Origin: Thauera carbonicopians
GTDB lineage: Bacteria > Pseudomonadota > Gammaproteobacteria > Burkholderiales > Rhodocyclaceae
DNA length: 64,000 nucleotides
Direction of reading: 5' to 3'
Assembly (NCBI RefSeq): GCF_025699485.1
Contig: NZ_JANUXN010000001.1
Coordinates: 456,877 to 520,876 of the forward strand
The notes below the pieces were generated by a model. It was not told the origin of the DNA, made no database searches, and saw only the letters and a program-made list of their open reading frames with translations. Positions 9,430 to 18,105 of this stretch are shown here, piece by piece. Both the position numbers and the translations under genes were made by a program. Within the stretch, counting starts at the first letter, position 1; the number at the start of each line of letters is the position of its first letter.

Positions 9430-9438
9430 ACGGTCGGC

Positions 9439-10095
9439 TCAAGGCTGAAGCTTCGCGACCTCCTCGGCCACCAGCCGTGCAAGCTGCTCCGGGCCGAAGC
9501 TGGGCAGGCTGCGTCCATTCACGAAGAAGGTCGGCGTCTTGCTGACCTGCAGCGCGTTCAGATCCTCGACGTCCTGCGCGAGCACGGCCTGGATCTCCGG
9601 GGTTTCCATGTCCTGCCGCGCCCGCTCCATGTCCAGGCCGGCCCGCGCCGCAGCCTCGAAGGCGACGCCGATGTCGGGCCTGGCGTGGTCGGCCCACTCC
9701 GGCTGCGCCGCCAGCAGCGCTTCGAGCACCGGGATGTAGAGGCCCTGCTTGCGCGCGGCTTCCAGCAACTTCACGACCTGGTCCGAACCGTGGTGGAAAG
9801 GCGCATAACGCAGCGCGAGCCGTACCTTGTCCGGGTATTGGGCCATGATCTGCTTGACGATCGGGTAGAAGGCGCGGCAGGTCTCGCAGGCGGGATCGAA
9901 GAACTCGACGATGGTGACCGGCGCGCTCCGCGGCCCGATGATCGGCGTATGCATTCTGATGAGGCGGCTTTTTTCCGCGCCGACGCGCGCATCCTGTTCG
10001 GCCTGTGTCTGGTCGCGGTAAGCCCCCATGCCGAAGTAGAAAGCCAGGCCGAGGATGAGCAGCACACCGAGTGCCACCAGTTTTCTTGCATTCAC
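9439..10095 (-). CDS. DsbA-like membrane-anchored thioredoxin-fold protein
   Basis: The 218-residue protein has one N-terminal membrane anchor (LVALGVLLILGLAFYFG). A DsbA-type thioredoxin fold follows, with active site Cys70-Glu-Thr-Cys73 (FFDPACETCRAFYP), an inserted helical domain and a cis-Pro segment (SKTPTFFVNG). It should oxidise or shuffle thiols on periplasmic proteins. It probably starts at GTG, since AAAGGA lies 7 bases upstream and no in-frame ATG fits. That GTG overlaps the stop of dsbB by four bases. Coupling to dsbB makes it the likely substrate reoxidised by DsbB. Confidence 0.85.
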   Translation of the reverse strand: MNARKLVALGVLLILGLAFYFGMGAYRDQTQAEQDARVGAEKSRLIRMHTPIIGPRSAPVTIVEFFDPACETCRAFYPIVKQIMAQYPDKVRLALRYAPFHHGSDQVVKLLEAARKQGLYIPVLEALLAAQPEWADHARPDIGVAFEAAARAGLDMERARQDMETPEIQAVLAQDVEDLNALQVSKTPTFFVNGRSLPSFGPEQLARLVAEEVAKLQP

Positions 10096-10517
10096 GGGCG
10101 CGTCCTTTGTAGATGAACCGTCAGCGAAACGGCGATTGCGAGGAAGGCGGCCAGCGACAGCCAGGGAATCTGGATGTCGCCGAGGATGACCAGCGCCTGC
10201 CGGCTGCATGAGGGGCCGGTGCCGCAGGGGACCCACCACTGCGGCACCCAGCCGGCAATCAGCGCGCTTTGCCAGGCCGCCAGGGCGGCGCCGGCCAGGG
10301 CAAAAGGCATCGCATACACCGCACCGCGCCGATCCCCGGCGAACACGGCGATGCCGAGGATGATGGCCAGCGGGAACATGGCGATGCGCTGGTACCAGCA
10401 CAGCACGCAGGGCGTCATGCCCATCACTTCGCCGATGAACAGGGCGCCCAGTGTCGCGGTCAGCGCGACGGCCCAGGCGGCCATCAGCCACCACCACGTC
10501 CTTGATTTATCGTGCAT
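10092..10517 (-). CDS. dsbB: Disulfide bond formation protein B
   Basis: The 141-residue protein is a quinone-linked membrane oxidase that reoxidises DsbA-type proteins. It has four predicted membrane helices and both cysteine pairs: Cys37/Cys40 in CVLCWYQR after the first helix, and Cys98/Cys104 in the second periplasmic loop (VPCGTGPSC). The ATG at 10517 was chosen over the longer frame because MHDKSRTWWWLMAAW leads directly into the first helix. The gene overlaps the end of cadA by 11 bases and the start of the DsbA-like gene by 4, so the three form one translationally coupled unit under the metal-responsive cadA promoter. Confidence 0.9.
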   Translation of the reverse strand: MHDKSRTWWWLMAAWAVALTATLGALFIGEVMGMTPCVLCWYQRIAMFPLAIILGIAVFAGDRRGAVYAMPFALAGAALAAWQSALIAGWVPQWWVPCGTGPSCSRQALVILGDIQIPWLSLAAFLAIAVSLTVHLQRTRP

Positions 10518-12963
10518 CGAACCGCTCTCGCAGCTTGTATTGCGTACTGCCCTCCTCGGCATGCACGCCCCTCAGCAGGCGCAGGCCGTTGAACACCACC
10601 AGCAGGCTGGCGCCCATGTCGGCGAACACGGCCATCCACATCGTCGCATTGCCGAAGATGGCCAGCACGAAGAACACGGCCTTGATCCCGAGCGCAAGCA
10701 CGATGTTCTGCCACAGTACCGCGTGGGTCTTGCGCGACAGCCGGATGGTCTCGGGCACCTTGCGGAGATCGTCGTTCATGATGAGCACGTCGGCGGCCTC
10801 CTTGGCCGTGTCGGTGCCTGCGGCCCCCATGGAGAAGCCCACGGCGGCGACCGCCAGGCTCGGCGAATCGTTCACGCCATCGCCGACCATGCCGACGGTC
10901 TCGCCGGCGCTCAACTGCGCCACGATCTGCTGCTTGTCCTGCGGCAGCAGGTTGGCTCGTACCTCGTCGATGCCGACCTGGCGTGCGATGGCCTGCGCCG
11001 TCGAAGGGTTGTCGCCGGTGAGCATCAGCGAACGCACCCCCAGGGCATGCAAGTCCTCGATCGCCTGGCGGCTCGTTTCCCGCGTCGTATCGGCCACCGC
11101 GAACAGCGCCAGGGCATCGTCGCCGCTGGCGAGCAGCGACAGCGTGCGGCCCTGGGCCTCCTGCGCCTGCATCAGTGCTTCCAGTTCCGGCGAACACAGG
11201 CCCCGCTCGTGAATCCAGCGATGGTTGCCGAGCACGTACTCCCGGCCATCCACCACACCGCATACGCCGCGTCCCGGCTCGGCGCCGAAGTCGCCGACGC
11301 TCAGTGGCTCGGTGCCCAGGCCGGTCGCGATCGCCTTGGACACGGGATGATCGGAACGAGCGGCCAGGCTCGCGGCGATGCGCAGCACCTGCTGCTCGGG
11401 CAAGCTGTCGGACAGGACTCGATGCGCCACCAGCGCGGGCCGGCCTTCGGTCAGCGTGCCGGTCTTGTCCAGGGCGATGACCTGCAGCTTGCGGGCCTGC
11501 TCCAGATGGACGCCGCCCTTGATCAGGATGCCCCTGCGCGCTGCAGCCGCCAGTCCGCTGACCACCGTCACCGGCGTCGAGATCACGAGCGCGCAGGGGC
11601 AGGCGATGACCAGCAGCACCAGCGCCTTGTAGATCGCCTCCAGCCAGGGCCAGCCCAGCATGAGCGGCGTGCCGACGGCCACCGCCAGGGCCATCACGAA
11701 CACCGCCGGGGTATAGACGGCGGCAAAGCGATCGACGATGCGCTGGGTGGGGGCCCGCTGGCCCTGGGCCTCCTCGACCGCGTGGATGATGCGCGCCAGC
11801 ACCGTGTCGGCGGCCGGCTTGGTGACTTCGAATTCCAGCGCGCCGCTCTGGTTGATGGTGCCGGCAAAAACCTCGTCGCCGGCCTCCTTGTCCACCGGGA
11901 TGCTCTCGCCGGTGACGGGGGACTGGTCCACCGCGCTGCGTCCGGCGAGCACGCGGCCGTCCAGCGCGAAACGCTCCCCCGGCTTGACGCGCGCGGTCGC
12001 GCCGACCGCCACGGCCTTCGCATCCACCAGCATCCAGCTGCCGTCGGGCTGGCGCACTTCCGTCTGCGGCGGCGACAGCGCGAGCAGGCCGGCGATGGCG
12101 TTGCGCGCGCGCTCGACCGAACGCGCCTCGATGAGCTCGGCCAGCGAGTACAAGGCCATGACCATCGCGGCTTCGGGCCACTGGCCGATCAGGAAGGCAC
12201 CGATGATGGCCACGCTCATCAGCGCGTTGATGTTCAACTGCCAGTGCAGCAGCGACGACAGGCCCTTGCGGAAGACCTCCGTGCCGGCCAGGGCGATGGC
12301 CGCGGCCGCGACGCCCATGCCGGCCAGCTTCCAGACCAGCGTCTCGGGCGCGAAAAAATGGAACATCTCGGCGGCAAGCGCCACGGCGAGCGCAGCCAGC
12401 AGGCGCTGCAGCTCGGTGCGCTGGCGTCCGGCGACGTCCTCCGCACGTGGCGGTGCCGCCAGGGTTTCCACCTTGAAGCCCAAGCGCTCGATCGCGGCCA
12501 CGATGGTCGCCATCGTCCCGGCGGGCGCGTCGACGGCCAGCACCCGGGCAGGCAGGTCGAAGCGCAGGCGGGCGATGTCCGGCATGCCTTCCAGCGCACG
12601 CCGGATCTGCCCCTCCTCGACGGCGCAGTCCATCGCCGGAATGCGCAGCAGCTGCATCCCCTGGGCGTCATCCATGGCAGGCGCAGCGACGGTGATGCCA
12701 GGCGCTGCGCAGCAGTGATCGTCCGGGCAGTGATCGGCTGTCGAGGAAACCGTGGCCGCTGCGGTGCCGGTGCAGCAAGCCGACTCCTGCCGGGCACGCA
12801 GCCTGGCAGGTGCCTCGCCAGCGTGGCCACCGGCCGAAGAACCGCAGCAGGTGTCCTGTGAGGCGGAAGGCGTGGAAGGACGCAGCATGGGTCGTTCACA
12901 ACACGCGTCGCCGGCATTTCCAGCCTGTGCGCCCGAAGCGTATTTCGAATCTGAAGTGGTCAT
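10507..12963 (-). CDS. cadA: P1B-type Cd/Zn/Pb-exporting ATPase with Cys-rich N-terminus
   Basis: The 818-residue protein pumps soft divalent cations out of the cytoplasm at the cost of ATP. The first 100 residues hold repeated CC pairs (DACCERP, DTCCGSS, SACCTG, DDHCCAA), a likely metal-binding tail. An HMA domain spans about 103-170, with MDCAVEE where the usual CxxC would be. Catalytic signatures are complete: TGES at 351-354, the ion-binding CPC at 455-457 (VIACPCALVIS), DKTGTLT with phosphorylated Asp499, an HP motif (SDHPVSKA) and GDGVNDSP. The gene is divergent from cadR across a MerR-type promoter and is followed by overlapping dsbB. Gene, regulator and promoter agree on Cd/Pb/Zn export. 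Confidence 0.93.
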   Translation of the reverse strand: MTTSDSKYASGAQAGNAGDACCERPMLRPSTPSASQDTCCGSSAGGHAGEAPARLRARQESACCTGTAAATVSSTADHCPDDHCCAAPGITVAAPAMDDAQGMQLLRIPAMDCAVEEGQIRRALEGMPDIARLRFDLPARVLAVDAPAGTMATIVAAIERLGFKVETLAAPPRAEDVAGRQRTELQRLLAALAVALAAEMFHFFAPETLVWKLAGMGVAAAAIALAGTEVFRKGLSSLLHWQLNINALMSVAIIGAFLIGQWPEAAMVMALYSLAELIEARSVERARNAIAGLLALSPPQTEVRQPDGSWMLVDAKAVAVGATARVKPGERFALDGRVLAGRSAVDQSPVTGESIPVDKEAGDEVFAGTINQSGALEFEVTKPAADTVLARIIHAVEEAQGQRAPTQRIVDRFAAVYTPAVFVMALAVAVGTPLMLGWPWLEAIYKALVLLVIACPCALVISTPVTVVSGLAAAARRGILIKGGVHLEQARKLQVIALDKTGTLTEGRPALVAHRVLSDSLPEQQVLRIAASLAARSDHPVSKAIATGLGTEPLSVGDFGAEPGRGVCGVVDGREYVLGNHRWIHERGLCSPELEALMQAQEAQGRTLSLLASGDDALALFAVADTTRETSRQAIEDLHALGVRSLMLTGDNPSTAQAIARQVGIDEVRANLLPQDKQQIVAQLSAGETVGMVGDGVNDSPSLAVAAVGFSMGAAGTDTAKEAADVLIMNDDLRKVPETIRLSRKTHAVLWQNIVLALGIKAVFFVLAIFGNATMWMAVFADMGASLLVVFNGLRLLRGVHAEEGSTQYKLRERFDAR

Positions 12964-12995
12964 GGCGAACTGATCCAGCCGTTTCGATGACAGCT

Positions 12996-13026
12996 ATTGG
13001 AAACCCTGTAGCAACTAAAGAGTCAA
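12996..13026 (-). promoter_or_regulatory. cadA promoter, MerR-type with 19-bp spacer
   Basis: Read leftward there is a -35 box TTGACT (13021-13026), a 19-base spacer and a -10 box TCCAAT (12996-13001). The over-long spacer is the hallmark of promoters that MerR-family activators untwist on binding metal. The spacer holds the dyad listed separately. The start of cadA lies 33 bases beyond the -10 box. Confidence 0.85.
13003..13023. promoter_or_regulatory. CadR operator dyad
   Basis: An imperfect inverted repeat with arms accctgtag and ctaaagagt around a 3-base centre matches at 7 of 9 paired positions. It closely resembles known CadR/PbrR/ZntR operators and lies within the spacer of the cadA promoter. 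Just beyond it, at 13031-13036, a perfect TATAAT facing cadR probably drives the regulator, so CadR would control both directions. Confidence 0.8.
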
Positions 13027-13062
13027 GCCCTATAATCCAACAGTGGATTTCTGGAGAACGTC

Positions 13063-13500
13063 ATGAAGATCGGCGAGCTTGCGGCCTCATCCGGTACGCC
13101 GGTGGAGACCATCCGCTACTACGAGCGCGAAGGGCTGCTCCCCGAGCCCGCGCGCACGGAAGGGAATTTCAGGCGCTACGAGCCGCCCCACCTGGAGCGG
13201 CTGCAGTTCATCCGCCATTGCCGCAGCCTGGACATGTCGCTCGATGAAATCCGTGTGCTGCTGGGCGTCAAGGATGGCGGCGCGGAAAACTGCGCCAACG
13301 TCAATGCGCTCATCGACGCCCACATCGGGCATGTCTCGGCGCGGATCAGGGAATTGCGCGCACTGGAGAAGCAACTGCGTGAGTTGCGCCGGCGCTGCTG
13401 CAGCCCGAGCACCGTGGATCAGTGCGGCATCCTCGCGGAGCTGTCGGTCGCCGCGCAGGAGCCTGTCGCCGTCACGCGGCTGGGGGTGCATTCCCGCTAG
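13063..13500 (+). CDS. cadR: MerR-family Cd(II)/Pb(II)-responsive activator
   Basis: The 145-residue protein has an N-terminal MerR winged-helix domain (MKIGELAASSGTPVETIRYYE) and a dimerising coiled coil. Its metal-site cysteines fall where CadR has them: Cys77 (ENCANVNALID), Cys112/113 (RRRCCSPS) and Cys121 (DQCGIL). A GGAG ribosome site lies 7 bases before the ATG. It is divergent from cadA and shares its promoter region, the standard arrangement in which apo-protein holds and metal-bound protein activates the promoter. The C-terminal tail after Cys121 is somewhat longer than the minimum. Confidence 0.93.
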   Translation: MKIGELAASSGTPVETIRYYEREGLLPEPARTEGNFRRYEPPHLERLQFIRHCRSLDMSLDEIRVLLGVKDGGAENCANVNALIDAHIGHVSARIRELRALEKQLRELRRRCCSPSTVDQCGILAELSVAAQEPVAVTRLGVHSR

Positions 13501-13649
13501 CATTGCGTTCCGCCGACGGCCTTGCCAGCCGGCCGCCGCCGATCGGCGCGGAATTGGCAGAAGCCTCGCCACCTGGGCGCCTTCATGTCGCGGCGGTTCG
13601 GGAGGGCGAAGTGGTTGCGGGAAGGAAGCGGGAAGAACGGACGGCGATT

Positions 13650-13672
13650 GCGCCGGACATCAGGTCCGGCGC
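13650..13672. terminator. GC-rich hairpin between cadR and the acyl-CoA ligase
   Basis: A perfect 9-bp stem (GCGCCGGAC / GTCCGGCGC) with a 5-base loop lies between the 3' ends of two convergent genes. Neither side is followed by a clear T-run, so it may be a bidirectional terminator of modest strength or simply a structured end. Confidence 0.4.
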
Positions 13673-13685
13673 GATGGGCGGAAAA

Positions 13686-15257
13686 CTATTTCGCTGCCCT
13701 GTCCCACGCCGTGCCCGTATCGGGCGACAGCTTGTGCTTCTGGATGCGCTGGCTGGGCGTGAGATCGAAGCGGTCGATCTTCATGAAGTAGCGCGGCAGC
13801 TGGAAGGCCGCCAGGCGCGGCCTGGCCCATTCGACCAGTTCGGCCCAATCGACCGATTGGCCTTCGTTGAACTTCACGTACAGGAAGATCTCCTGCTCGC
13901 CGATGGCGCTCTTGACGCCCATCGCGGCCGACATCTCGATGCAGGGGTGGTCGGCGAACACCCGCTCGACCTCCCAGGCCGACACGTTCTCGCCGCGCAC
14001 GCGCATGCTGTCCGATGCGCGGCCGATGAAGAACAGGTCGCCGTCGGCATCCTGGCGGGCCATGTCGCCGGTATAGAGCCTGCCGTTGCGCAGCGCCTTG
14101 GCGGTCGCCTCGGGGTTCTTCCAGTAGCCCGGCAGCAGCGTGCCCTCCAGACTGCTCTCCACCACGATCTGGCCCGCCGCGCCCACCGGCACCGGCTGGT
14201 CGTTGTCGTCGAGCAGGCTGAGCGTGATCCACGGCAAGGGGCGGCCGATGGAGCCCGGCTTGCCGGTCTCGTTGAGCGTGGCGAAGCTGGAGCCTTCGGT
14301 CATGCCGTAGCACTCGCGCAGCTCGCACCCCAGCCGGTCGCGGATGGGCTGCCAGTTGCTCGCCGACACGCCCGCGCCCCACGCGACGGGGATGTGCACA
14401 TCGGCCGGCTTCGCGTCCTCGGGCAGTTGCATCAGGATGTCCAGCACCCCGCCCAGGTAGTGCAGATGGGTGGCGCGGGATTCCTGCCACTGGCTCCAGA
14501 AACGGCTGGCGGAGAAACGCTCGACCACCAGCAGCGTGACCTTCTCGAGGAAGGGCATCAGCAGCATCTGGGCGCCGCCGATGTGGCACAGCGGCTCCCA
14601 CAGGAAGGCGCGATCGCCCGCCTTGATGTCGGCCACGCGGATCGCCGCCTCGGTGGCGATCCGCATCATGCGATGGGTGAACACCACGCCCTTGGGCGCA
14701 CCGGTGGTGCCCGAGGTGTAGATCAGGCACAGGGTGTCGCCGACTTCGCAGGGCGTGTGCGTCAGTTCGCCGGGCGGGACGGCGTCGCCGCGGCTGGACA
14801 CGCGCCAGTCCTGGTCTGCGACATTGACCACCCGTGCATTGCCTTCGAGACGCCCGCCGGGCGCCTCGGCTCCCTCGAACAGCGGCGCGAACTCGTCGTC
14901 GAGCATCAGCAGCGTCGGCTCGGAATGCTCGAGGATGTATTTCAGCCCCATTCCGCGCAGCTTGGTGTTGATCGGCACCCACACCAGCCCGGACAGCACG
15001 ATGGCGTAGATCAGCGCGATGTGCTGCACCGAGTTGCCGAGCATGACCGCCACGCGATCGCCCTTCTCCAGGCCTTCGGCCGCCAGCCAGGCCTGGAAGG
15101 CGGCGACATCCTGGCGCAAGGCCTGGGGCGACAGCTGCTGTCCCTGGAAATCGATGACGGTATGCGGATCGTCGCTCAGCAAGCCTGCGTAAAGCAGCGG
15201 CGCGACGTCGAACCGGTCGTTGTCGATGCGCTGGGGTAGATATTGAAGTCGGGTCAT
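13686..15257 (-). CDS. AMP-forming acyl-CoA ligase, substrate unknown
   Basis: The 523-residue adenylating enzyme should activate a carboxylic acid to its CoA thioester using ATP. It has the P-loop-like A3 motif (LIYTSGTTGAPKGVVFTH), the A5 motif (CYGMTEGSS), the A7 TGD motif (LYTGDMAR) and a C-terminal catalytic Lys in PSQRIQKHKL. The overall pattern, including FLWEPLCHIGGAQ, is reminiscent of carnitine/crotonobetaine-CoA ligases, but this is only a hint. The ATG overlaps the stop of the ABC permease by one base (TGATG), tying substrate uptake to CoA activation. The ligand of the importer is probably this enzyme's substrate. Confidence 0.88.
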   Translation of the reverse strand: MTRLQYLPQRIDNDRFDVAPLLYAGLLSDDPHTVIDFQGQQLSPQALRQDVAAFQAWLAAEGLEKGDRVAVMLGNSVQHIALIYAIVLSGLVWVPINTKLRGMGLKYILEHSEPTLLMLDDEFAPLFEGAEAPGGRLEGNARVVNVADQDWRVSSRGDAVPPGELTHTPCEVGDTLCLIYTSGTTGAPKGVVFTHRMMRIATEAAIRVADIKAGDRAFLWEPLCHIGGAQMLLMPFLEKVTLLVVERFSASRFWSQWQESRATHLHYLGGVLDILMQLPEDAKPADVHIPVAWGAGVSASNWQPIRDRLGCELRECYGMTEGSSFATLNETGKPGSIGRPLPWITLSLLDDNDQPVPVGAAGQIVVESSLEGTLLPGYWKNPEATAKALRNGRLYTGDMARQDADGDLFFIGRASDSMRVRGENVSAWEVERVFADHPCIEMSAAMGVKSAIGEQEIFLYVKFNEGQSVDWAELVEWARPRLAAFQLPRYFMKIDRFDLTPSQRIQKHKLSPDTGTAWDRAAK

Positions 15258-17008
15258 CACCGGCTACCTTTGGATTTGATGTACGAGGACAGGAAGATGA
15301 TCAGCGTGATCAGCAGAATCATGAGCGTGGAGACCGCCGCCAGCGTGGGCGATACCGCGAGCTGGATGTCGTCCCACATCTGCTTGGGCAAGGTGGTGTT
15401 GACGCCGCCGCTGACGAAGATGGCGATGGTCAGGTCGTCGAATGAGACGATGAAGGCGAACAGCAGCGCCGAGGTGATGCTGCCGGCCAGCAGCGGCAGC
15501 AGTACGGTGCGCAGGCGGGCGAAGCCGGAAGCGCCCAGAATGCGCGCCGCATCGTCCAGCCGCCAGTCGAACTGCCGGAAGCCGGCCGCCAGCGTCACGA
15601 CCACGTAGGGGATGGCCAGCACGGTGTGGCCGATCACCAGCGCCACGTCGCTGCCGGTCAGGCCCAGGCTGGCGAACAGGTACAGCAGGCCGATGGCGAC
15701 GACGATGCGGGGCACGATCAGCGGCGCCACGTACAGCGCGAACAAGGGCTTGACCCAGCGCGAGGACACCTTGGTCAGCGTATAGGTGGCGCCGAAGCCC
15801 AGGACCACGGCCAGTACCGCGGTGACCGCGCCCACGCTCAGCGAACGCACCATCGCGGCATGCCAGACCGGCGATTCCAGGAAGTCCTGGAACCAGCGCA
15901 GGCTGAAGAGCTCGGGCGGGAACGCCACCACCGCGGTCTTGCTGAAGGCGATGGGAATGACGATCAGGATCGGCAGCACCAGGAAGCCCACCACCGCCAG
16001 GCAGTAGCCCACCAGCACACCGGCCTTCTGCGCGCGGATGCTGCGCGCGGCGAAGGCCCGGTCGATCAGCCCGCCCAGCGCATAACCCAGCCGCGAGAAC
16101 CAGCCTGCCCCGCCGCCGCCGTTCTGGCTGGTCTCGCCGGCCAGCGAGGTCAGCCCGGCCAGCCGGTCATATACGTAGAACACGATGATCGAGCACACCA
16201 GGATCAGGATGGACAGCGCCCCGGCCATGCGCATGTCGAGCAGCTCCAGCACCGAGGAAATGACCATCTGCGCGATCATCGATTCGCGCGGCGTGCCCAG
16301 CAGCGCGGGCACGATGAAGAAGCCCAGGCAGGTGATGAACACCAGCAGGCCGGCGGCCGCCACGCCGGGCAGCGACAGCGGGAAGAACACCGTCAGGAAG
16401 TTGGTGGCACGGCCGGCGCCGAGGATTTCCGCCGCGCTGCTCAACTGCCGGTTGATGCCCTGCATGGTCGGCAGGATGGTGAGCACGGCCAGCGGCAGCA
16501 TGGCATGCACCATGCCGACCAGCACGCCCAGCATCGAGGGCGCCAGCGTATCGTTGCCGTCGATCAGGCCCAGCAGTGTCGCCACCGTGGTCAGCAGGCC
16601 GGTCTTGGACATCAGCAGCATCCAGGCATAGGTCTTGACCAGATAGCTGGTCCAGAACGGCAGCAGGATCCACAGCACCCAGCGGTTGCGGCGGCGCTCG
16701 CTCAGCATGCTGAGCAGGTAGGCCAGCGGATAGCCGAGGGCCACCGACAGGAAAGCGGTGGCGAATGAAATGCCGAAAGTCGTCCACAGCACCTTGACGT
16801 ACACCGGCGCGGACACCAGCCGCTCGAACGGCGACACGTCGAAGCCGCCCTCGTCGGCGACGAAGCCGCCCCACAGGATCTGCAGGACCGGAATCAGGAA
16901 GAACACCGCCAGGAAGGCGATGGCGGGAACGGCAGGCAGCCAGATCCGGGCGAACTGGCGCTGCGGCGAGGCCGGCGCGGCGGCCGGCGGCAATGTGGTC
17001 GTCTGCAT
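15257..17008 (-). CDS. ABC importer permease, two PotB/PotC-like domains fused
   Basis: The 583-residue membrane protein contains two complete binding-protein-dependent permease domains joined head to tail. The first covers about residues 20-280 and the second about 310-583. Each ends with an EAA-type loop that contacts the ATPase (SSAAEILGAGRATNF and LDDAARILGASGFAR). About 12 membrane helices are expected. Spermidine/putrescine-type importers normally use two separate permeases. I chose the ATG at 17008 because AAGGAG precedes it; the frame runs further upstream without family support. It lies 19 bases after the ATPase gene and overlaps the ligase gene. Confidence 0.9.
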   Translation of the reverse strand: MQTTTLPPAAAPASPQRQFARIWLPAVPAIAFLAVFFLIPVLQILWGGFVADEGGFDVSPFERLVSAPVYVKVLWTTFGISFATAFLSVALGYPLAYLLSMLSERRRNRWVLWILLPFWTSYLVKTYAWMLLMSKTGLLTTVATLLGLIDGNDTLAPSMLGVLVGMVHAMLPLAVLTILPTMQGINRQLSSAAEILGAGRATNFLTVFFPLSLPGVAAAGLLVFITCLGFFIVPALLGTPRESMIAQMVISSVLELLDMRMAGALSILILVCSIIVFYVYDRLAGLTSLAGETSQNGGGGAGWFSRLGYALGGLIDRAFAARSIRAQKAGVLVGYCLAVVGFLVLPILIVIPIAFSKTAVVAFPPELFSLRWFQDFLESPVWHAAMVRSLSVGAVTAVLAVVLGFGATYTLTKVSSRWVKPLFALYVAPLIVPRIVVAIGLLYLFASLGLTGSDVALVIGHTVLAIPYVVVTLAAGFRQFDWRLDDAARILGASGFARLRTVLLPLLAGSITSALLFAFIVSFDDLTIAIFVSGGVNTTLPKQMWDDIQLAVSPTLAAVSTLMILLITLIIFLSSYIKSKGSR

Positions 17009-17027
17009 GCGAGTCTCCTTGCCGCGC

Positions 17028-18089
17028 TCAGGCGCGCAGCACGCGCGAACGCGCCAGGTCCCAGTGCAGCCCCACCCGGTCGCCCAGCGCCAGCTGGCGC
17101 TCGCGGCCGCAGCGGGCGATGAAGGCCGCGGAGGTCGCCGCATCATCGGCCTGTTCCAGCGTCACCACGGCACGCACTTCGCTGCCCAGGAACACCGCCT
17201 CGCTGACCGTGCCCGAAAGCCAGCCCTGCCCCGGCGACACCAGCTCGACCGCCTCCGGGCGCACCATCAGCGTGGCTTCGCTGCCGGCGGCAGGCGCGTC
17301 GTCCTGCGGATGGACGGGAATCGTGGCCTGGCCGACCTGGAACTGCCCGGCGGCCTGCATGTGGCCGTCGATCAGGTTGGACTGGCCGATAAAGTCCGCC
17401 GCGAAGCGCGTCTTCGGCTGGTCGTACAGGTCCATCGGCGTGCCGAGCTGCTCGATGCGCGCGTGGTTCATCAGGCAGATCCGGTCGCTCATGGTCAGCG
17501 CCTCTTCCTGGTCGTGCGTGACGTAGATGAAGGTGGAGCCCAGTTCCTGATGCAGGCGGCGGATCTCCAGCTGCATGTGTTCGCGCAGCTTCTTGTCGAG
17601 CGCGCCCAGCGGCTCGTCGAGCAGCACCACCGAGGGGTTGTAGGCGAAGCAGCGGGCCAGCGCCACGCGTTGCTGCTGCCCGCCGGACAACTCCTTGGGA
17701 TAGCGGTGCCCGTACTCCTTCATCTTCACCATGCCCAGCGCGTTCTCCACCTGCCCGGCCAGTTCGCGTTCGGGCACCTTGCGCATGCGCAGCCCGTAGG
17801 CCACGTTGTCGCGCACCGTCATGTGCGGGAACAGCGCATAGCTCTGGAACACCATGCCGATGCCGCGCTCGCCCGGCGGCGCGTAGGTGGCATCCTTGCC
17901 GTCGATGAGCAGCTTGCCGCCGGACGGGGCGACCAGTCCGGCGATCATCATCAGCAGCGTGGTCTTGCCCGAGCCGGACGGCCCGAGCAAGGTCAGGAAC
18001 TCGCCTGCACGCACCTGCAGGTCGGTCGGCAGCAGCGCGTCGAAGTCGCCGTAGCGCTTGGCCAGGCCGGTGGTTTCAAGCTTGAACAT
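17028..18089 (-). CDS. ABC importer ATPase, PotA-like
   Basis: The 353-residue protein powers the importer. It has a Walker A (GPSGSGKTT), Q-loop (VFQSYALFPH), signature ([13 protein letters not shown]), Walker B (VVLLDEPLGALD) and H-loop (VTHDQEEA). A C-terminal TOBE regulatory domain of about 110 residues is typical of polyamine/iron/opine-type importers. It is sandwiched between the binding-protein and permease genes with short gaps of 16 and 19 bases, so one operon is certain. The substrate is not revealed by this subunit. Confidence 0.93.
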   Translation of the reverse strand: MFKLETTGLAKRYGDFDALLPTDLQVRAGEFLTLLGPSGSGKTTLLMMIAGLVAPSGGKLLIDGKDATYAPPGERGIGMVFQSYALFPHMTVRDNVAYGLRMRKVPERELAGQVENALGMVKMKEYGHRYPKELSGGQQQRVALARCFAYNPSVVLLDEPLGALDKKLREHMQLEIRRLHQELGSTFIYVTHDQEEALTMSDRICLMNHARIEQLGTPMDLYDQPKTRFAADFIGQSNLIDGHMQAAGQFQVGQATIPVHPQDDAPAAGSEATLMVRPEAVELVSPGQGWLSGTVSEAVFLGSEVRAVVTLEQADDAATSAAFIARCGRERQLALGDRVGLHWDLARSRVLRA

Positions 18090-18105
18090 GGCAAAGACCC
18101 CGCGC

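Noticed and set aside
10174..12861. Long rightward open frame opposite cadA
   Set aside because: It is the mirror of a GC-rich gene, rich in Arg, His, Gln and Ala with no domain. The opposite strand carries an intact P-type ATPase.
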